Source of the DNA: Ianthella basta
Lineage: Eukaryota > Porifera > Demospongiae > Verongiida > Ianthellidae
Length of the DNA: 64,000 nt
Assembly (NCBI GenBank): GCA_964019415.1
Contig: OZ025890.1
Span: 4,533,292-4,597,291, forward strand
Direction: 5' to 3'
Made by a program: the position numbers and the translations under genes. This document shows positions 11,096-22,568 of the stretch, piece by piece. Below the pieces are notes generated by a model, which had not been told where the DNA came from, searched no databases, and worked only from the letters and a program-made list of their open reading frames with translations. Numbering within the stretch: position 1 is the first letter of the stretch; each line of letters opens with the position of its first letter.

Positions 11096-12439
11096 CTACA
11101 GCATCCAGATCTCCACCAGGTCAGTGTAGACATCTTCATGGGATCTTCGGTTATTGCTACACCACCTGACCTCAATGTCATCAGTGGTGGATGCTATGAC
11201 TCGATGGAACCAGCCGTAGCGCTCACAACATTGGTTCCTTGCAGTAGTGCACCCTGCCCCGTCCCACAGTGGGTCATTCCAGGCTGTCTGTCCCCTGTGA
11301 TTAACTGAGAATCCACTCTCACAATAGTGGTGCTCCCCAACAAAGTCTGGTACATGTGTAATGAGGTCTGATCTGTTGTTGCAGGGACATGCTTCTCCTT
11401 GAGTTTCACTATGTCTAACAGCATAGGACCACAGGTGTTGACGAGGTTGTCCTGCAGTGATGGAGATACCATCCAGGTAGGGACCATCTATGGCTATATT
11501 GTGGTGGTATGATGGACCGAATGCATTGTTCCCTCTAAACTGGTAGCCTTGGACTATTCCACAGACCTGAGTGTAGTTGGTCTCTCCAGTAGGGAAGAGC
11601 ACTGAAGAGCACTTATTGTCAACACTCCTACCACATGCTCGCTTGTTCAGTGCTGTCTTTGAAGTCTCCACTAGCCCAGGAGGACAGCTGGCACCTTCTT
11701 CAGTCATGTTGATGTGTGCAACTCTCCTCCACCTTCCCAACACTCCACAGTGGGTCAGTGGAGCATGGCAGTAGGTGAGAACAGGCTCCTTGTCATTGTA
11801 CACCAAATAGTAACCAGTTGAGCAGGAGGGGTCAGTTTGGAAGATGGAGTCGCATGACTCAGCTGCTGTGGTTGTACCCAGACCAGTGAGAGTACACTTT
11901 CCAAAGTGTACCATTTTGAGTTGAGCTCTTTCCTGGTTTATGATGCTAAGCTGAGCTTGAAGACCTTCAATTGTGTCGGTTAAGTTCTGAATAACACCAT
12001 GCATCAACATTCCCTGTAGGACTGAGTCCTTTAGCATCTGAAAAGTTTCATTTGTTAGTGTTACCACTCCAGGCAGTCCAGGTGGACCCCGTGGCCCCGC
12101 GCTCCCCTGTCTTCCACTATTCCCCTTTGGGCCCTGCAACCCAGTTGCCCCAGAAAGGCCAGGATTTCCCCTCGGTCCCTGCTCCCCCCGTGCACCTTTG
12201 GGTCCTGTCTCTCCTGGGTCTCCCACTGCTCCTGGCTGTCCAGGCCCCCCACGATGGCCCTTCATTCCCTGCTCCCCCTTGGTGCCTGGAGGCCCCTGTG
12301 GTCCTGGGACACCCAGTACATCAAGGTCGAGGTGAAGACGGCCTGTTTCACCAAGCAGAGAACATCCTTGTTCTTGTCCAGTAGCAGTCACCTCACAAGG
12401 CAGCAGGACTAGCAGGAGCACTGTCAGTACACTCCACAT
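11096..12439 (-). CDS. Secreted collagen-like protein, array copy E (intact)
   Basis: This copy has 447 residues with the same plan as copy B. The frame is open seven codons further upstream but only to a TTG, so the ATG of MWSV is taken as the start. The neck is the beta type ([23 protein letters not shown]). Patches that differ from B in the head include [31 protein letters not shown] and [10 protein letters not shown]. The last residues are VEIWML instead of VEIWVL. It has a class 2b upstream flank, and its spacer toward F is nearly identical to those upstream of I and K, which indicates recent block duplication. Confidence 0.92.
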   Translation of the reverse strand: MWSVLTVLLLVLLPCEVTATGQEQGCSLLGETGRLHLDLDVLGVPGPQGPPGTKGEQGMKGHRGGPGQPGAVGDPGETGPKGARGEQGPRGNPGLSGATGLQGPKGNSGRQGSAGPRGPPGLPGVVTLTNETFQMLKDSVLQGMLMHGVIQNLTDTIEGLQAQLSIINQERAQLKMVHFGKCTLTGLGTTTAAESCDSIFQTDPSCSTGYYLVYNDKEPVLTYCHAPLTHCGVLGRWRRVAHINMTEEGASCPPGLVETSKTALNKRACGRSVDNKCSSVLFPTGETNYTQVCGIVQGYQFRGNNAFGPSYHHNIAIDGPYLDGISITAGQPRQHLWSYAVRHSETQGEACPCNNRSDLITHVPDFVGEHHYCESGFSVNHRGQTAWNDPLWDGAGCTTARNQCCERYGWFHRVIASTTDDIEVRWCSNNRRSHEDVYTDLVEIWML

Positions 12440-13491
12440 TGCTGTGTACTCACTACTCAATGTTGTTGTTGCCAGCTGTCTCTTGTAATCATATTGTAGA
12501 ACCCATTTAGCAACCTTTGGGGTTCAATTGTGAGTTTGTTTGTGTGTACCTCAATTGGGGGAGTGTCAGAGGAGACCTGTAAATGTAGGTCAAGCTAATT
12601 GTGGTACTTGGAATCTGTCAGTCAGCAGTCTGGCAGACAGTGAGTCAGCTGTGCAATGCTCCACTGTGTTGTACATGCTCTGTTATGTAATGCTTCAGCA
12701 TTTCATTGTCTGTGAGTTATGAGTGGATACTTTCTCTAGTTATTGTCCATGCACTGTATGCATATGTATGTAGACAGCTCCCTTACCATCAATCACCATA
12801 TTGATGTGTAATATTAATGTGTAGGCAGATCAATGACTAAAGTCTGTGGATTTCTTTTAATGCATGCCTAACAGCAAATCACGAATAAACTACCAGTTGT
12901 AATAAATAGTATGCATTAGAGCACTGTAGGACTTGCATAAGGCTGTTGTGTTTGTTACCTGAAAGCATGCACACATGTATTAAGTCAACATGGGATGCGA
13001 CTTGGAGTCAACAGATATGAAGTCACTATGTGGTTCTCAAAACTTCTCGTTCAAAGCATAATGTGCTAGCCTAAGGTGGTACACTTCATGACACTTGTAT
13101 GATGATGCAACAACCAGTTCTGGGCTCAATACTAAAGAAGCCATTTTACACTGACATGTTACACAGACATTGACAGAATGCTAATGCTTGCTTTGATCTT
13201 TAGGTGTGAATAAGGTTTTTAGATTGGCTATTAACCCCAGAAAAAGGTCATTGGTTTCTTTCAGAGACCTGGCGATTCAATTGGCACCATTGGAGGCCTG
13301 AGCTTAGTGCAGTGTATAATTATGGTACTAAATTACTTCTTCACTTGCGTACGGATGAGTATAAATGCAACAATTCAAGATGTTAGCACTGGCATCCTGG
13401 TAACAGGTAATGATTCTCTAAGTTTACAGTTTTGCTGAGTCAGTATTAATTCCTTAAACTACAGAATACATTGCACTGTTGATGTGTCTGC
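12440..13491. other. Spacer between copies E and F, recently duplicated
   Basis: This 1.05-kb spacer is nearly identical to 24503-25555 and 29889-30940. It starts with the class 2b upstream flank and ends in the 3' flank of the broken copy F. No gene is seen. Confidence 0.7.
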
Positions 13492-14312
13492 CTACAGCAC
13501 CCAGATCTATACCAGGTCAGTGTAGACAACTTCAAGGGCTCTTTCATAATTGCTGCACCACCTGACCTCAATGTCATCAGTGGTGTTTGCTATGACTTGA
13601 TGGAACCAGCCATAGTGCTCGCAACACTGGTTTTCTGCAACAGTGCATCCCGCTCCGTCCCAGAGAGGGTCATCCCAGGCTGTCTGTCCGCTGGTATTAT
13701 CTAAGAAACCACTCTCACAGTAGTCATGCTCCCCAACAAAGTCTGGTACATGTGTAAAGTAGTCTGGTCTGTTGTTGCAGGGACATGCTATTCCTCCAGT
13801 TTCACTACGCCTAGCAGCATAAGACCACAGGTGTTGACTAGGTTGTCCTGCAGTGATGGAGATACCATCCAGGTAGGGACCATCTATGGCTATATTGTGG
13901 TGGTATGATGGACCAAACGCATTGCTCTCTCCAAACTGATAGCCTTGGACTATTCCACAGACTTGAGTGCAGTTGGTCTCTCCAGTAGGGAAGAACACTG
14001 AAGAGCACTTATTGTCAACACTCCTACCACATGCTCGCCTTTTCAGTGTTGTGTTTGATGTCTCCACTAGCCCCGGAGGACAGCTGGCACCTTCTTCAGT
14101 CATGTTGATGTGTGCAACTCTCCTCCACCTTCCCAACACTCCACAGATGGTCAGTGGGGCATGACAGTAGGTGAGAACAGGCTCCTTATCATTGTACACC
14201 AAGTAGTAACCAGTGGAGCAGGAGGGTCAGTTTGGAAGATGGCATCACATGACTCAGCTGCTGTGGTCGTACCCAGACCTGTCAGAGCACACTTCGTGAA
14301 GTGTTTGCTTTT
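13492..14312 (-). pseudogene. Collagen-like protein, array copy F, 5' half deleted
   Basis: Only the head remains. At about 14312 the sequence KSKHFTKC (end of the neck) is joined directly to class 2a upstream flank, so signal peptide, collagen and most of the neck are gone. A one-base loss in a G run near 14222-14227 shifts the frame near the start of the head. A TAG replaces GAG in VEIWVL four codons before the usual stop at 13492. In between, a 231-codon frame is open and keeps all the core head motifs. Confidence 0.9.
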
Positions 14313-14699
14313 TGCTGCTGTACTCACTAGTGAATGGTGTTGTTGCCAGCTGTCTCTTGTTATCATATTGTAGAACCCATTTAGCAACCTTTGGGATTCA
14401 GTTGTGGGCTTGGTTGCTTGTTACACAATTAGTTGGGAGTCAGAGGAGTCCTGTTAATGACACTGGTTAAGCTAATTGCGGTGTTGAGAAGCTGACCATC
14501 AGCAGATTGGCAGACAGTGAGTCAGGCCATACAAAGCTCCACTGTGGTATATAGCCATGTTCTGTTGCACAATGCATCGGCATTCTCTGGGTCAGCTGTG
14601 ATGACCAATGTTATGCTCTGAAACAACAACTCAAGCTGCTCAGTAACAACCTATTGAAGCATTGATTGCACACAGTGTGCATGCATCAAGCAAGGAAGG
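14313..14699. other. Class 2a upstream flank and spacer behind copy F
   Basis: This stretch is homologous to 5099-5589 and 26886-27380 with a few deletions. Although the gene it once drove is decapitated, the flank is well kept. No gene is seen. Confidence 0.5.
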
Positions 14700-16105
14700 G
14701 TAATTTGCAATATATTTCTGCATATTATATGTTTGCCTGGTTATTTATGTTGGTATCATGTGCAATGTATTTACATAACTGAAAGTGTAAAGCACGAAAT
14801 GTTTGCGAGAATTAGAGCTTACACAGTATGGTCTCAAAGATGAACACTTCACAAGGGGAAGCCATGTTTACACAGACATGCATTAACAAAGAATTTACGG
14901 GAACCACAAACAGTTAGTCTCGCGTAGCCAGACCGCTTCTCCCCTCCATTTTATATTATGACGTCATCGGTCGGGGAAAAAAGGGTCTGGTACATTGCCT
15001 ATGCACCGCTTGTGCAGAGACCCCCCGGAACTAGGGGGTAATAATTGCATTCTACGCCTACGCGTTACCAGGCAACCGCCCGCCCACAACTACCAGTGTT
15101 TCGCCAGCCATGGCAATGAAGGCCATGACTTGATCGGCGTGTAGCAGGCTGCTACGAAAAGGCTTTGCCTAGCGAAATCGCTCGAACTGCGAAGGCTAAA
15201 AACTCAGCGCCGAGTGAATCATGGCCTTCATTGCCACGGCTTGTGCAACACCGGTAGTTGTGGGCGGGCGGTTGCCTGGTAACGCGTGGGCGAGAATGCA
15301 ATTATCACCCCCTAGTTCCGTGGGGTCTCTGCACAAGCGGCGCATAGGCAATGTACCAGACCCTTTTACCCGACCGATGACGTCATAATATAAATGGAGG
15401 GGAGAAGCGGATTCTTTACATATTGTACTTATATCGGGCAGTGTGCATGTGTGCCTTTATTGTTGTATAAATGTAATAATTACTAATGAAGGGTGATAGA
15501 GGGGAGAAGCGGTCTGGCTACGCGAGACTAACAAACAGTATAGGTATTCTTTGCAAGTGACAGCTGATATACGTAACTGCATACACTCTGTTGTTGTGAA
15601 GTAGTGGGAACTGCAAACAGTGCATTCTTCACAAATCTTATTATAATAAACGTAACACACATTTTCGTTGTCCGGGATATATATACTTCTTCAATTCTGG
15701 ACGAAACGTCACGAAACTTGGTAGGATTACGAAAAGGCACAGTGTGAGTAACCTCACCAAGCCGAAATTTGGTTGAATGCCACTCCGTTCGGGTTCTTGC
15801 CACTGTTATGGTCACCGTCATATCTAAGAGAAAGGGAAAACATCGTGTTTCATTGTTCACAAACTCCTCCATCAATTTTCCACCAATCCTCACCGAGCTC
15901 GGAAGAGTATATCACAGCAATAAGGGGGGTGACCTAAGGTGGTTAGCGCCTTCTCTGCTGATCTCCTTTAGACAAAATGAATTAACATAAGTAAATTCTG
16001 TATGCACAGAGTTTTACGGAACGAGTCTATGAAATGCTCCCGATCCAATGGACAGTTTTGATTGGTTCAACACTCGAATTACTGACTGTAGACTGGGAAC
16101 CCATC
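14700..16105. repeat. Spacer repeat R, copy 3, split by a transposon
   Basis: This copy of the R block is interrupted at 14915-15530 by an inverted-repeat transposon. The 83-codon minus-strand frame of other copies is altered here: its end is shifted by small insertions around 15680-15690 and by the sequence reading into the right transposon flank. From 16105 to 16355 the spacer differs from the other R copies. Confidence 0.7.
14915..15530. mobile_element. Fold-back transposon (MITE), family 1, copy 2
   Basis: Terminal inverted repeats of about 33 bases (TAGTCTCGCGTAGCC... and its reverse complement) are flanked by a perfect 9-base direct repeat ACAAACAGT (14906-14914 and 15531-15539). The empty site is visible in R copies 2 and 4. 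Inside, arms of about 200 bases (roughly 14930-15135 and 15215-15410) fold back on each other and include TGACGTCA palindromes. About 85 extra bases sit between the right arm and the right terminal repeat, with the start of the terminal repeat duplicated, which suggests a later insertion. There is no coding sequence. The 9-bp duplication suggests a Mutator-like origin. Confidence 0.9.
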
Positions 16106-16355
16106 TGAAGGGTGGGCATTCAGCTAGTGATAGCAATAATAGTGGAGTCATGAAAAGGGGCCGACTATGCAAGACTATCACACCTGAATGCAGGGTGGGG
16201 CTACATATAGAAAGAGAAGCATTTCCCCTGAGAAGTTCCCACCACACAGCAACTAACACTGTAGGCTCTTTATGCCTAATGACAGGTGGTGTCTACTGAA
16301 GTAGGGTCCACAACTTCTCTAAAGCAGCAACTGATTTACAACCATGTGGCAAGGA

Positions 16356-16730
16356 GGTTAGTTCTCCAAATAACAGCTTGATCCAGCAGGGTTTGAAACC
16401 TTGCCTGCTCCAACCTCCCCTCAACAGCGATGGAGGGCTTGAGCTGCCTGGGTGTTGGACAGCTGCCTTGAAAGGCAGTGAAAGCCAGACCAACCAGAAT
16501 CGATCCATCACTTTCGGCGGCACTCTTTGATGGTGCAACTTCAAGTGACAGCGAATGATGAGATGCACAGCTATAAGATGAGTGCTCACGCTGTTTTTTT
16601 ACTTTTGCCCTGAGGAAGACCAAAGCATCTGGTCGAAACGTTGGCAAGGTTTCAAACCCTGTTGGATGAAGCTGGTACTTGGAGAACTAACCCCTTTCTC
16701 ATGCCTACACCAGCTGAGAAGCCCTCACTT
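16356..16730. mobile_element. Inverted-repeat retroelement remnant with hammerhead-like core, copy 2
   Basis: Arms of about 50 bases at the left (ggttagttctccaaataaca...) and near the right (ending ggagaactaacc) are inverted repeats, followed by a tail of about 38 bases. The whole is bounded by a 13-base direct repeat CATGTGGCAAGGA (16343-16355 and 16731-16743). The core at 16610-16640 reads CTGAGGA, a GACC/GGTC stem and GAAACG, like the element at 2939-3172. The organisation and duplication length are the same, so both belong to one type of element, plausibly Penelope-like. Confidence 0.75.
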
Positions 16731-16743
16731 CATGTGGCAAGGA

Positions 16744-17053
16744 ATCTATGATCATGCATAATGGACTAAGTGGTACTAAATTACTTCTTCCTTTGCATTG
16801 TATGATTACCCCGTGCGTGATTGTGCAACAGGGGTTATGCATTTGGTTTGTGTGTCAGTTTGTCCGGCACACTTTTTGGGCCGTTTGCGCAATTAAGGCA
16901 CTTTCATTATAAATGCAATAATTCAAGATGTCAGCACTTGCATACTGGTAACAGGTACTGATTCTCTAAGTTTACAGTTTTACTAAGATAACTGAGTCAG
17001 TATTGAGATATCCCTTAAACCACTCAAAGCAACACAATTTTAGATGTGTTTGC
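16744..17053. other. 3' flank of copy G with an inserted unknown segment
   Basis: The conserved 3' flank is present near 16915-17050. Just before it, 16800-16910 holds a segment not seen in other copies (around gtgcgtgattgtgcaacagg); its origin is unclear. No gene is seen. Confidence 0.5.
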
Positions 17054-18514
17054 CTACAGCACCCAGATCTCCACCAGGTCAGTGTATACATCTTCAAGGG
17101 CTCTTTCGTAATTGCTGCACCATCTGACCTCAATGTCATCAGTGGTGGGTGCTATGACTCGATGGAACCAGCCGTAGCGCTCACAACACTGGTTCCCTTC
17201 GACAGTGCACCCTGCCCCATCCCACAGTGGGTCACCCCAGGATGTCTGTCCCCAGGGATTAACTGAGAATCCACTCTCACAGTAGTGGTGCCCCCCAACG
17301 AAGTCTGGTACATGTGTAAAGTAGTCTGGTCTGTTGTTACAGGGACATGCTTTTTTACCAGTTTCACTATGTGTAACAGCATAGGACCACAGGTGTTGGC
17401 GAGGTTGTCCTGCAGTGATGGAGATACCATCCAGATAGGGGCCATCTATGTTGATATTGAAGTAGAATGATGGACCGAATGCATTGTTGTCTCCAAACTG
17501 GTAGCCTTGGACTATTCCACAGACCTGAGTGTAGTTGGTCTCCCCAGCGGGGAAGAGCACTGAAGAGCAATTACTGTCAACACTCCTACCACATGCTCGC
17601 TTATTCAGTGTTGTGTTTGATGTTTCCACTAGCCCCGGAGGACAGCTGGCACTTTCTTCAGTCATGTTGATGTGTGCAACTCTCCTCCACTTCCCCAACA
17701 CTCCACAGTGGGTCAGTGGAGCATGGCAGTAGGTGAGAACAGGCTCCTTATCATGGTACACCAAGTAGTAACCAGTTGAGCAGGAGGGGTCAGTTTGGAA
17801 GATGGCATCACACGACTCAGCTGCTGTGGTTTTACCCAGACCTGTCAGAGTACACTTTCCAAAGTGTACCATTTTGAGTTGAGCTCTTTCCTGGTTTATG
17901 ATGCTAAGCTGAGCTTGGAGACCTTCGATTGTGTTTGTCAAGTTCTGAATAACACTGTGCATCAGCATTCCCTGTAGGACTGAGTCCTTTAGCATCTGGA
18001 AGGTTTCATTTGTTAGGGTCACCACTCCAGGCAGTCCAGGTGGCCCCTGTGATCCAGGATTCCCCTTTGAGCCCTGCGACCCAGTTGCCCCAGAATGACC
18101 AGGAATTCCTCTTGGTCCTTGCTGCCCCCGTGTGCCTTTTGGTCCCGTCTCTCCTGCGTCTCCTACTGCTCCTTGCTGTCCAGGTGGTCCCCGTGATCCA
18201 GGATTACCCTTTGGGCCCTGCAACCCAGTTGCCCCAGGATGGCCTGGAAATCCCCTCGGTCCCTGTTCGCCTTGTGTTCCTTTTGGTCCCAGGTCTCCCA
18301 CTGCTCCTGGTAGTCCAGGTCTCCCACGATGACCCTTCATTCCCTGCTCCCCCTTGGTGCCTGGAGGCCCCTGTGGTCCTGGGACACCCACTACATCAAG
18401 GTCGAGGTGAACACGACCTGTTTCACCAAGCAGAGAGCATCCTTGTTCTTGTCCAGTAGCAGTGGCCTCACAGGGCAGCAGGACTAGCAGGAGCACTGTT
18501 AGTACACTCCACAT
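17054..18514 (-). CDS. Secreted collagen-like protein with long stem, array copy G (intact)
   Basis: This copy has 486 residues, 39 more than B. The excess is exactly 13 Gly-X-Y triplets, produced by internal duplication of the segment around GPKGTxGxQGPRGxPGHxGA, so the stem has 40 triplets. It is the only intact gene with the class 1 upstream flank; its relatives D and L are broken. The neck is beta type. Head patches specific to G include [29 protein letters not shown] and [10 protein letters not shown]. All 16 head cysteines are kept. Confidence 0.92.
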   Translation of the reverse strand: MWSVLTVLLLVLLPCEATATGQEQGCSLLGETGRVHLDLDVVGVPGPQGPPGTKGEQGMKGHRGRPGLPGAVGDLGPKGTQGEQGPRGFPGHPGATGLQGPKGNPGSRGPPGQQGAVGDAGETGPKGTRGQQGPRGIPGHSGATGSQGSKGNPGSQGPPGLPGVVTLTNETFQMLKDSVLQGMLMHSVIQNLTNTIEGLQAQLSIINQERAQLKMVHFGKCTLTGLGKTTAAESCDAIFQTDPSCSTGYYLVYHDKEPVLTYCHAPLTHCGVLGKWRRVAHINMTEESASCPPGLVETSNTTLNKRACGRSVDSNCSSVLFPAGETNYTQVCGIVQGYQFGDNNAFGPSFYFNINIDGPYLDGISITAGQPRQHLWSYAVTHSETGKKACPCNNRPDYFTHVPDFVGGHHYCESGFSVNPWGQTSWGDPLWDGAGCTVEGNQCCERYGWFHRVIAPTTDDIEVRWCSNYERALEDVYTDLVEIWVL

Positions 18515-19560
18515 TGCTGCTGTGCTGTGTATAATGTGCTGTTGACTGCGACATCTGCCTTTTGTGCAGTGTAATTATCATACTTGAAATTCAATAACCT
18601 TTGACAGTCCGCTGTGGCTACAACAACACTTGTGGGCCACTTGTTTTGATAGCAGTAACAACATGTTGTCAAAATTTTAAAGGTGCTGCTAGTAAGCATC
18701 CACATGTGACATCATCCTACATTTACATATTGCCTTCATTTATCATCAAGTATCCCCTAACCTTAATGGTAGGGGTCCATTGTGTGCAGTTTACCAACCC
18801 TACACTCGTTAGTGGTAGTTTCTAGGTCACTGCATGACACCCTGTTCTCCTGGTCCAAGTGCATCATTGGGATGCATCCCTTAGCCACTAGTTCTGGTGC
18901 TTCGCCTGTAACTGAGCTTTCAATAAGAGTGCCTGACCCACCCTCTTCTCTGCCTGGAAGGCAGTTCAATTACACTGAAGTCTTGACATGTTTTCTAGAA
19001 TCAATTCCTTGTGTCATCCATCTTTGTTCACTGTGTCAACATTGTCCCAGCATCTGATCTGCTAAGCCATCATCACAAATGATGATGTGCATTACGGGAA
19101 ATATAAATTTGACAACATGGCTAGATCCTTTGTCTCTTTTCACCTTCATGCATTAGTGAGAAGAAGGGTCTAGCAACTCGACTATGTGCATAGATTTACT
19201 CCAGACCCATTGCTAGCGTATATTAGTGACTTCATGATGAAAATATTGGAGTAGTGGAAAGGGGCTGGCTACACAAGACTAGCAACTCCTGAACTACTGG
19301 CATTGAGTTAAAGGGAAAGCATTTCCCTTAGATGTCCCATTTCACAGCGTCTGGCACTGTAGGTTTCTTCATGTCGAATGAAAGGTGGTGTAAAGACACT
19401 AATGTCTACCAAACCTTTCCAGTAGACAACGGCACATCTTCTCTGAATGAGCTACTGAGTTGCATTAGTGAGCTGCTACCTTTGTTTCAATTACATTAGG
19501 TAGGCATGTGACAAGGAGACTTTGTTCATGTATGAATTGAATACACATGTATTCAAGTAC
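18515..19560. other. Class 1 upstream flank of copy G and spacer
   Basis: The first 200 bases are the class 1 flank shared with A, D and L. Then comes the spacer block homologous to 10130-10860. It is interrupted at the 3' flank of copy H by the transposon starting at 19567. No gene is seen. Confidence 0.6.
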
Positions 19561-19566
19561 TGTATA

Positions 19567-20137
19567 CCGTATTGTCCCTAATTTTTTGGCTCCCTAATTG
19601 TTTGGCACCCGCCTAAATAGGGTTGGAACATACTCGAATTTTTGACGAAAATTGGCTGCCCCTTATTGTTCGTCTCAGACTCTAATAAGTCGTTGTCGGC
19701 TGTGGAGTGTAATGAATCGTGCCTGCAGTGACCATGAAAACGATCGCCACGGATAGAGACTCTACTCTGAACGTGAATTAGGTGCGACTTTCAATGAAAA
19801 GCCTAAGAGCTCAGCTACTTTGGTGGCCATCATTTTTATGGTTATTTTGCTTACATAGGCTATTCATTGAAGTTGCGTTCACCTAATTCACGTTCAAAGT
19901 AGAGTGTTGTATCAACTGCAGCCTCCCACTGCTCCATGTAAGCATGACACCCATGAACAGCTGCCTCGACCGTAAGCGAGAATTCGGCTATTTTGTTTCC
20001 TATTATTCTATCGCGTGCTCTAATTAGTCATCAAAGCTTCCTAATGTTTCGTCGCGCTTCCAGTCGCAACCCATATATTCCTAAGTGCCGACTTGGATCT
20101 GTGTTTTAATTCTGCCGGAAAATTAGGGACAATACAG
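19567..20137. mobile_element. Fold-back transposon with TA target duplication
   Basis: The ends are CCGTATTGTCCCTAATTTT and the reverse complement of CTGTATTGTCCCTAATTTT, flanked by TA (19565-19566 and 20138-20139). Uninterrupted 3' flanks of other array copies show the empty site ctgtatacttcat. An internal inverted repeat around gaacgtgaattaggtg lies in the middle. There is no coding sequence. A TA duplication and these ends fit a non-autonomous Tc1/mariner-type element. Confidence 0.85.
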
Positions 20138-20309
20138 TACTTCATGTGCATATGTATGTATGGAGATAAATGCAGCAACTCAAGATGTCAGCACTGGCAT
20201 ACTGGTAACGGGTAATGATTCTCTACGTTTACAGTTTTGCTAAGATAGCTGAGTCAGTATTGAGAAATTCCTTAAACTACAGAATACATTGCACTGTTGA
20301 TCTGTCTGC

Positions 20310-21653
20310 CTACAGCACCCAGATCTCCACCAGGTCGGTGTAGACATCTTCACGGGATCTTGGACCGTTGCTGCACCACCTGACCTCAATGTCATCAGTG
20401 GTGTTTGCTATGACTCGATGGAACCAGCCATAGTGCTCACAACACTGGTTCCCTGCAGTAGTGCATCCTGCCCCATCCCAGAGAGGGTCATCCCAGGCTG
20501 TTTTTCCCCCGAGATGAACTGAGAATCCACTCTCGCAGTAGTGGTGCCCACCAACAAAGTGTGGTACGTGTGTAATGAGGTTTGATCTGTTGTTGCAGGG
20601 ACATGCTATTCCTCTAGTTTCATCATGTCTCACAGCATAAGACCACAGGTGTTGGCGAGGTTGTCCTGCAGTGATAGAGATACCATCCAGGTAGGGACCA
20701 TCTATGTTGATCCTGTAGTGATAGGATGGACCAAAAGCATTGTTATCTCCAAACTGGTAGCCTTGGACTATGCCACAGACCTGAGTGTAGTTGGTCTGTC
20801 CAGCAGGGTAGAGCACTGAAGAGCACTTATTGTCAACACTCCTACCACATGCTCGCTTGTTCAGACCTGTGTTTGATGTCTCCACTAGCCCAGGAGGACA
20901 GCTGGCACTTTCTTCAGTCATGTTGATGTGTGCAACTCTCCTCCACCTCCCCAACACTCCACAGAGGGTAAGTGGAGCATGGCAGTAGGTGAGAACAGGC
21001 TCCTTGTCATTGTACACCAAGTAATAACCAGTTGAGCAGGAGGGGTCAGTTTGGAAGATGGCATCACACGACTCAGCTGCTGTGGTTTTACCCAGACCTG
21101 TGAGAGCACACTTTCCAAAGTGTACCATTTTGAGTTGAGCTCTTTCCTGGTTTATGATGCTAAGCTGAGCTTGGAGATCTTCGATTGTGTTTGTCAAGTT
21201 CTGAATAACACTGTGCATCAGCATTCTCTGTAGGACTGAGTTCTCTATCTGCTGGAAGCTTTCTTCTGTTAGTATTATCTTTCCAGGCGGTCCAGGTGGA
21301 CCCCGTGGTCCTGGCCTACCTTGTAATCCATGGTTCCCCTTTAGACCCTGCTTGCCAACTCCCCCAGTAGGGCCTGAGTCTCCCCTTGGTCCCTGCTCCC
21401 CCCGTGCACCTTGGGGTCCTGTCTCTCCTGGGTCTCCCACTGCTCCTGGCAGCCCAGGCCCCCCACGATTGCCCTTCATCCCCTGCTCCCCTTTGGTGCC
21501 TGGAGGCCCCTGTGGTCCAGGGACACCCACTACATCAAGGTCGAGGTGAACATGACCTGTTTCACCAAGCAGAGAACATCCTTGTTCTTGTCCAGTAGCA
21601 GTCACCTTGCAGGGCAGTAGGACTAGCAGGAGCACTGTCAGTACACTCCACAT
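20310..21653 (-). CDS. Secreted collagen-like protein, array copy H (intact, mosaic neck)
   Basis: This copy has 447 residues. The stem carries the variant [10 protein letters not shown] and leads into an alpha-type neck ([14 protein letters not shown]) as in A and M, but from about [13 protein letters not shown] onward it is beta type ([11 protein letters not shown]) as in B, E, G and I. The protein is therefore a recombinant of two lineages. Head patches include [23 protein letters not shown] and [11 protein letters not shown]. One of the usual sequences, PTGETNY, reads PAGQTNY. The upstream flank is class 2b. Confidence 0.92.
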   Translation of the reverse strand: MWSVLTVLLLVLLPCKVTATGQEQGCSLLGETGHVHLDLDVVGVPGPQGPPGTKGEQGMKGNRGGPGLPGAVGDPGETGPQGARGEQGPRGDSGPTGGVGKQGLKGNHGLQGRPGPRGPPGPPGKIILTEESFQQIENSVLQRMLMHSVIQNLTNTIEDLQAQLSIINQERAQLKMVHFGKCALTGLGKTTAAESCDAIFQTDPSCSTGYYLVYNDKEPVLTYCHAPLTLCGVLGRWRRVAHINMTEESASCPPGLVETSNTGLNKRACGRSVDNKCSSVLYPAGQTNYTQVCGIVQGYQFGDNNAFGPSYHYRINIDGPYLDGISITAGQPRQHLWSYAVRHDETRGIACPCNNRSNLITHVPHFVGGHHYCESGFSVHLGGKTAWDDPLWDGAGCTTAGNQCCEHYGWFHRVIANTTDDIEVRWCSNGPRSREDVYTDLVEIWVL

Positions 21654-22450
21654 TGCTGTGTACTCACTAGTGAATGGTGTAGTTGCCAGCTGTCTCTTGT
21701 AATCATATTGCAGAACCCATGTAATGGCCTTTAGGGTTCAATTGTGAGTTTGTTTGTGTGTACCTCAATTGGGGGAGTGTCAGAGGAGACCTGTAAATGT
21801 AGGTCAAGCTAATTGTGGTACTTGGAATCTGTCAGTCAGCAGTCTGGCAGACAGTGAGTCAGCTGTGCAATGCTCCACTGTGTTGGACATGCTCTGTTGT
21901 GCAGTGCCTCAGCATCCAGTTGTCTTTGTGAGTTATGAGTGGATGCTTCTGCTAGTTATTGTCTTTCTACTGTACACATACATAGGCAGCTCCCTCACCA
22001 ACATTCGCCACATTCATGTCTAATGTGTGGTGAGATTTAAGGCTAAACACATGTGCAGCGCCATGCAGGTTTAATGCACACTTTTAATGCATGCCTAACA
22101 GCAAGTCACACAAACTAGCACCTCTTCTGCAGTGTAGTTGGCCATTCATCAATGGCAATTCCACCACTAGTAATGTACTATATGCCCTAGAGCACTGTAG
22201 TACATCAGGCTGTGGTGTTTGTTGCCTGAAAGAACACAAGTTAGTATGGGGTATGACTGCGAGTTACCAGGTTCGTACAGTACTTTACGGTTGCACAGGA
22301 TGAAAGGTTAAGTGGATGGAGCAAAGCTCCATTGTTCTTTACTTGAAGAGCTTCTCATTCAGAGCAGTTCAATGCTAAGCTGGTACATTTCATGACATTT
22401 GTATGATGATGCAACAGAAATTTTGGGCTCGATACTTAGGAAGCCACGAA
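21654..22450. other. Class 2b upstream flank of copy H and spacer
   Basis: The flank is homologous to that of C, E, I and K for about 370 bases, then diverges. The middle part is a degraded relative of the spacer at 12830-13080. No gene is seen. Confidence 0.55.
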
Positions 22451-22568
22451 GGGATTATCTGAGAACCCACTCTCACAGTAGTGGTGCTCCCCAACAAAGT
22501 CTGGTACATGTGTACGACGGTCTGGTCTGTTGTTGCAGAGACATAGTATATTTTCAGTTTCACTGGCT
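22451..22568 (-). pseudogene. Orphan fragment of an array gene head
   Basis: About 118 bases match the head region that contains [22 protein letters not shown], flanked by unrelated spacer on both sides. It is closest to copy I, which has the same unusual ...ENT.C variant before the CPC motif. It is a relic of a 14th copy or a short segment copied from the neighbouring gene. Confidence 0.8.

Noticed and set aside
12440..12460. N-terminal extension MSSEYTA on copies C, E, I and K
   Set aside because: The first codon of the extension is TTG on the minus strand, not ATG. The ATG of MWSV is present in all copies and starts the signal peptide.
13726..14164. Plus-strand open frames of 60-70 codons opposite the heads, recurring in every copy
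   Set aside because: They recur because the genes are paralogous. They overlap the heads antisense and show no independent start or domain.
18010..18459. Long plus-strand open frames opposite the collagen stems (also near 4711-5071, 9394-9780, 12052-12384, 24115-24573, 31954-32313)
   Set aside because: They are the mirror of Gly-X-Y coding, which has few stop codons on the opposite strand. They lack conserved starts and lie exactly over the stems of the minus-strand genes.
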